From: Natranaerovirga pectinivora
GTDB taxonomy: Bacteria > Bacillota > Clostridia > Lachnospirales > DSM-24629
Direction of reading: 5' to 3'
DNA: 64,000 bases
Assembly (NCBI RefSeq): GCF_004342165.1
Contig: NZ_SMAL01000002.1
Coordinates: 62,001 to 126,000 of the forward strand
Part shown: piece after piece, positions 62,584-64,000 of the stretch
How the letters are laid out: every line of letters begins with the position of its first letter
How positions within the stretch are numbered: position 1 is the stretch's first letter
Translations under genes and position numbers: made by a program
Notes under the pieces: generated by a model
Seen by the model: the letters and a program-made list of their open reading frames with translations, nothing else
Told to the model about the DNA's origin: nothing
The model's database searches: none

Positions 62584-63429
62584 ATGGATAGTATTATTTC
62601 TATGAAAAATGTTTGTAAAAAATTCAAAGACAAAACAGCGATAAAAAATATGACCTTTGATATTAAAGAAGGTGAAATTTTTGGTTTTCTAGGACCAAGT
62701 GGTGCTGGTAAAACCACAACAATAAAAATCTTGACAGCTCAACTTATTGCTACAAGTGGTCAGGTAAAGGTTTTAGGAAAGGATATTCACATTCCTAGTA
62801 AAGAAGTATTTAAAGAAATAGGTGTCTTATCTGATAATAGTGCTTTGTACGAACGATTAACGGTTCAAGATAATTTATTATTCTATGCAGAAATAAATGG
62901 GGTAAATAAAAAAAATTCAGATGAGATATTAGAGCAAGTAGGATTGTTAGAGAGCAAGAAAAAAGAGGTTAAAAAGTTATCAAAAGGGATGAAACAAAGA
63001 TTAAATCTTGCTAGGGCAGTTCTCAACAAACCAAGATTATTATTTTTAGATGAACCAACATCTTCATTAGACCCATCTACAATGGTTGAGATTCATAAAC
63101 TATTAAGAAAGTTGAATAAGGAAGGGACTACAATCTTTCTCACAACACATAACATGGAAGAGGCGGATAAGCTTTGTAATCGGGTTGCATTTCTTAATGA
63201 GGGAGAAATTGTTGAAATAGGAAAGCCGTCAGATATTAAATTAAAATATAGAACAGAAGAGATAAAAGTTATTCTTAAAAACAATCCACAGAATGTTATT
63301 ATTAAAAATGATGAAGAAGGAGGGGCTCAAATAAATGCTTGGATGAAGAAGGGTCAACTCCTCTCAATACATTCTATGGAGCCTAATTTAGAACAAATAT
63401 TTTTAAGATTAACAGGGAGGGAACTGTAA
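62584..63429 (+). CDS. ABC exporter ATP-binding protein
   Basis: 281 residues. Walker A GPSGAGKTT, Q-loop region LSDNSALYERLTVQDNL (Gln replaced by Ser/Asp), signature LSKGMKQR, Walker B LLFLDEPTSSLDPST, H-loop LTTHNMEE, then a C-terminal extension as in NatA/DrrA-type proteins. RBS AGAGGG. Overlaps the next gene by 1 nt (TAATG). Together they form an ABC-2 exporter regulated presumably by the ABC-LytTR protein. Confidence 0.93.
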   Translation: MDSIISMKNVCKKFKDKTAIKNMTFDIKEGEIFGFLGPSGAGKTTTIKILTAQLIATSGQVKVLGKDIHIPSKEVFKEIGVLSDNSALYERLTVQDNLLFYAEINGVNKKNSDEILEQVGLLESKKKEVKKLSKGMKQRLNLARAVLNKPRLLFLDEPTSSLDPSTMVEIHKLLRKLNKEGTTIFLTTHNMEEADKLCNRVAFLNEGEIVEIGKPSDIKLKYRTEEIKVILKNNPQNVIIKNDEEGGAQINAWMKKGQLLSIHSMEPNLEQIFLRLTGREL

Positions 63430-64000
63430 TGGATTTTTCAATTAAAAGAGTTAATGCGCTGTTTAAAAAGGAAATAAAAGACTTTACAAAAAATCTTAAC
63501 GTGTTCTTTATGTGCTTACTGCCTATATTATTTGCATTTATATATTCTTTTCTAGGTTCTATGCCAGGAGAGCATATGGAAAAAAGCCAGACGTTGCTTT
63601 TGGTTATGACGATGAACTTAGTGATTGTTGGCTGTAGTATTATGGCTATTTTAATTTCTGAGGAAAAAGAAAAAAATACACTTAGAACATTAATGTTATC
63701 ATCTGTTTCACCTGTAGAATTTTTGACTGGTAAAACATTGGTTATGTTGGTCATTACTATTTTAAATAATATTTTTATTTATATGATTTTAGGCTTAGAC
63801 TCAAGACATATGGGAATGTATATTATACTTTCAACTTTAGTTGTTATCACCATGATTACTATAGGTGCAATCATCGGTTTAATGGTTCAGAATCAAATGG
63901 CTACTGGTGTAATGGTAATGCCAATTGCATTAGGATTTTTAATGATACCAATGTTAGGAGAAGTTAATGAAGTGGCTATGACAATAGCAGAATGGCTTCC
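63429..64000 (+). CDS. ABC-2 type permease, cut by the window end
   Basis: First 190 codons, no stop before the window end. Starts MDFSIKRVNALFKKEIKDFTKN, followed by membrane helices (about 25-42, 52-75, 98-115, 120-150, 155-172) and KNTLRTLMLSSVSPVEFLTGK, the typical ABC-2 permease segment (compare NatB-like). Translationally coupled to the ATPase. Confidence 0.9.
   Translation, partial: MDFSIKRVNALFKKEIKDFTKNLNVFFMCLLPILFAFIYSFLGSMPGEHMEKSQTLLLVMTMNLVIVGCSIMAILISEEKEKNTLRTLMLSSVSPVEFLTGKTLVMLVITILNNIFIYMILGLDSRHMGMYIILSTLVVITMITIGAIIGLMVQNQMATGVMVMPIALGFLMIPMLGEVNEVAMTIAEWL

Noticed and set aside
1-64000. CRISPR arrays, tRNA or rRNA genes, insertion sequences, prophage
   Set aside because: No regular spacer-repeat array, no tRNA cloverleaf or rRNA stretch, and no transposase, integrase or phage gene was seen.

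Overview
The window is low-GC DNA with strong AGGAGG-type ribosome binding sites, TTGACA/TATAAT promoters, a tyrosine T-box, a glycine riboswitch, a yybP-ykoY manganese riboswitch and a GerMN/Gmad2 lipoprotein. This points to a spore-forming Gram-positive anaerobe of the Clostridia (a Lachnospirales/Vallitalea-like lineage is my guess, not proven). No rRNA, tRNA, CRISPR array or intact mobile element was found.

Layout. 0.2-1.2 kb: membrane-anchored polysaccharide deacetylase split by a frameshift at an A_AAA_AAG heptamer. 1.5-4.7 kb: a six-hairpin glycosidase-like protein with an unknown partner. 4.9-7.9 kb: a LysR regulator divergent from a two-subunit aconitase-family hydro-lyase. 8.4-20.8 kb: a signalling/export block with two HPK7/NarL two-component systems and three ABC transporters (two FtsX/MacB-like, one LnrLMN-like). 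20.8-23.9 kb: T-box-tyrS and, on the other strand, a glycine-riboswitch AGCS symporter. 24.5-31.6 kb: epimerase, aldo/keto reductase, RlmI-like methyltransferase, cysteine desulfurase plus TtcA-like thiolase, and cardiolipin synthase. 31.9-36.4 kb: MoxR/DUF58/transglutaminase operon. 36.5-47 kb: mixed metabolic, membrane and signalling genes (cupin, aminotransferase, 7TM-GGDEF, beta-lactamase-family lipoprotein, SelO, DUF421). 47-51.2 kb: heterodimeric ABC multidrug exporter with a MarR regulator and two matching operators. 51.5-56.8 kb: TruA-like synthase, cupin-like protein, GMC oxidoreductase with a small subunit, and a cation exchanger behind a Mn2+ riboswitch. 57.7-61.1 kb: YkgJ protein, OmpR-type two-component system, GerMN/Gmad2 lipoprotein. 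61.4-64 kb: a degenerate ABC-LytTR fusion regulator next to an ABC-2 exporter that runs off the window.

Cross-cutting observations. (1) A roughly 55-bp structured repeat occurs four times (5.8, 24.3, 31.6 and 38.3 kb). Its nested stems are kept by paired changes, and one copy supplies the last codons and stop of an aminotransferase gene. (2) Several intergenic stretches hold decayed gene pieces (DUF4177-like, SelO, an ABC exporter C-terminus, the 5' end of a paralogue of a neighbouring gene). (3) Several palindromic operators can be paired with likely regulators: LysR T-N11-A, MarR, NarL-type and a BlaI/CopY-type TACA-N2-TGTA dyad. The most interesting candidates are the frameshifted deacetylase, the structured repeat, the ABC-LytTR regulator, the Mn-riboswitch exchanger and the 42-bp perfect palindrome before the beta-lactamase-family gene.
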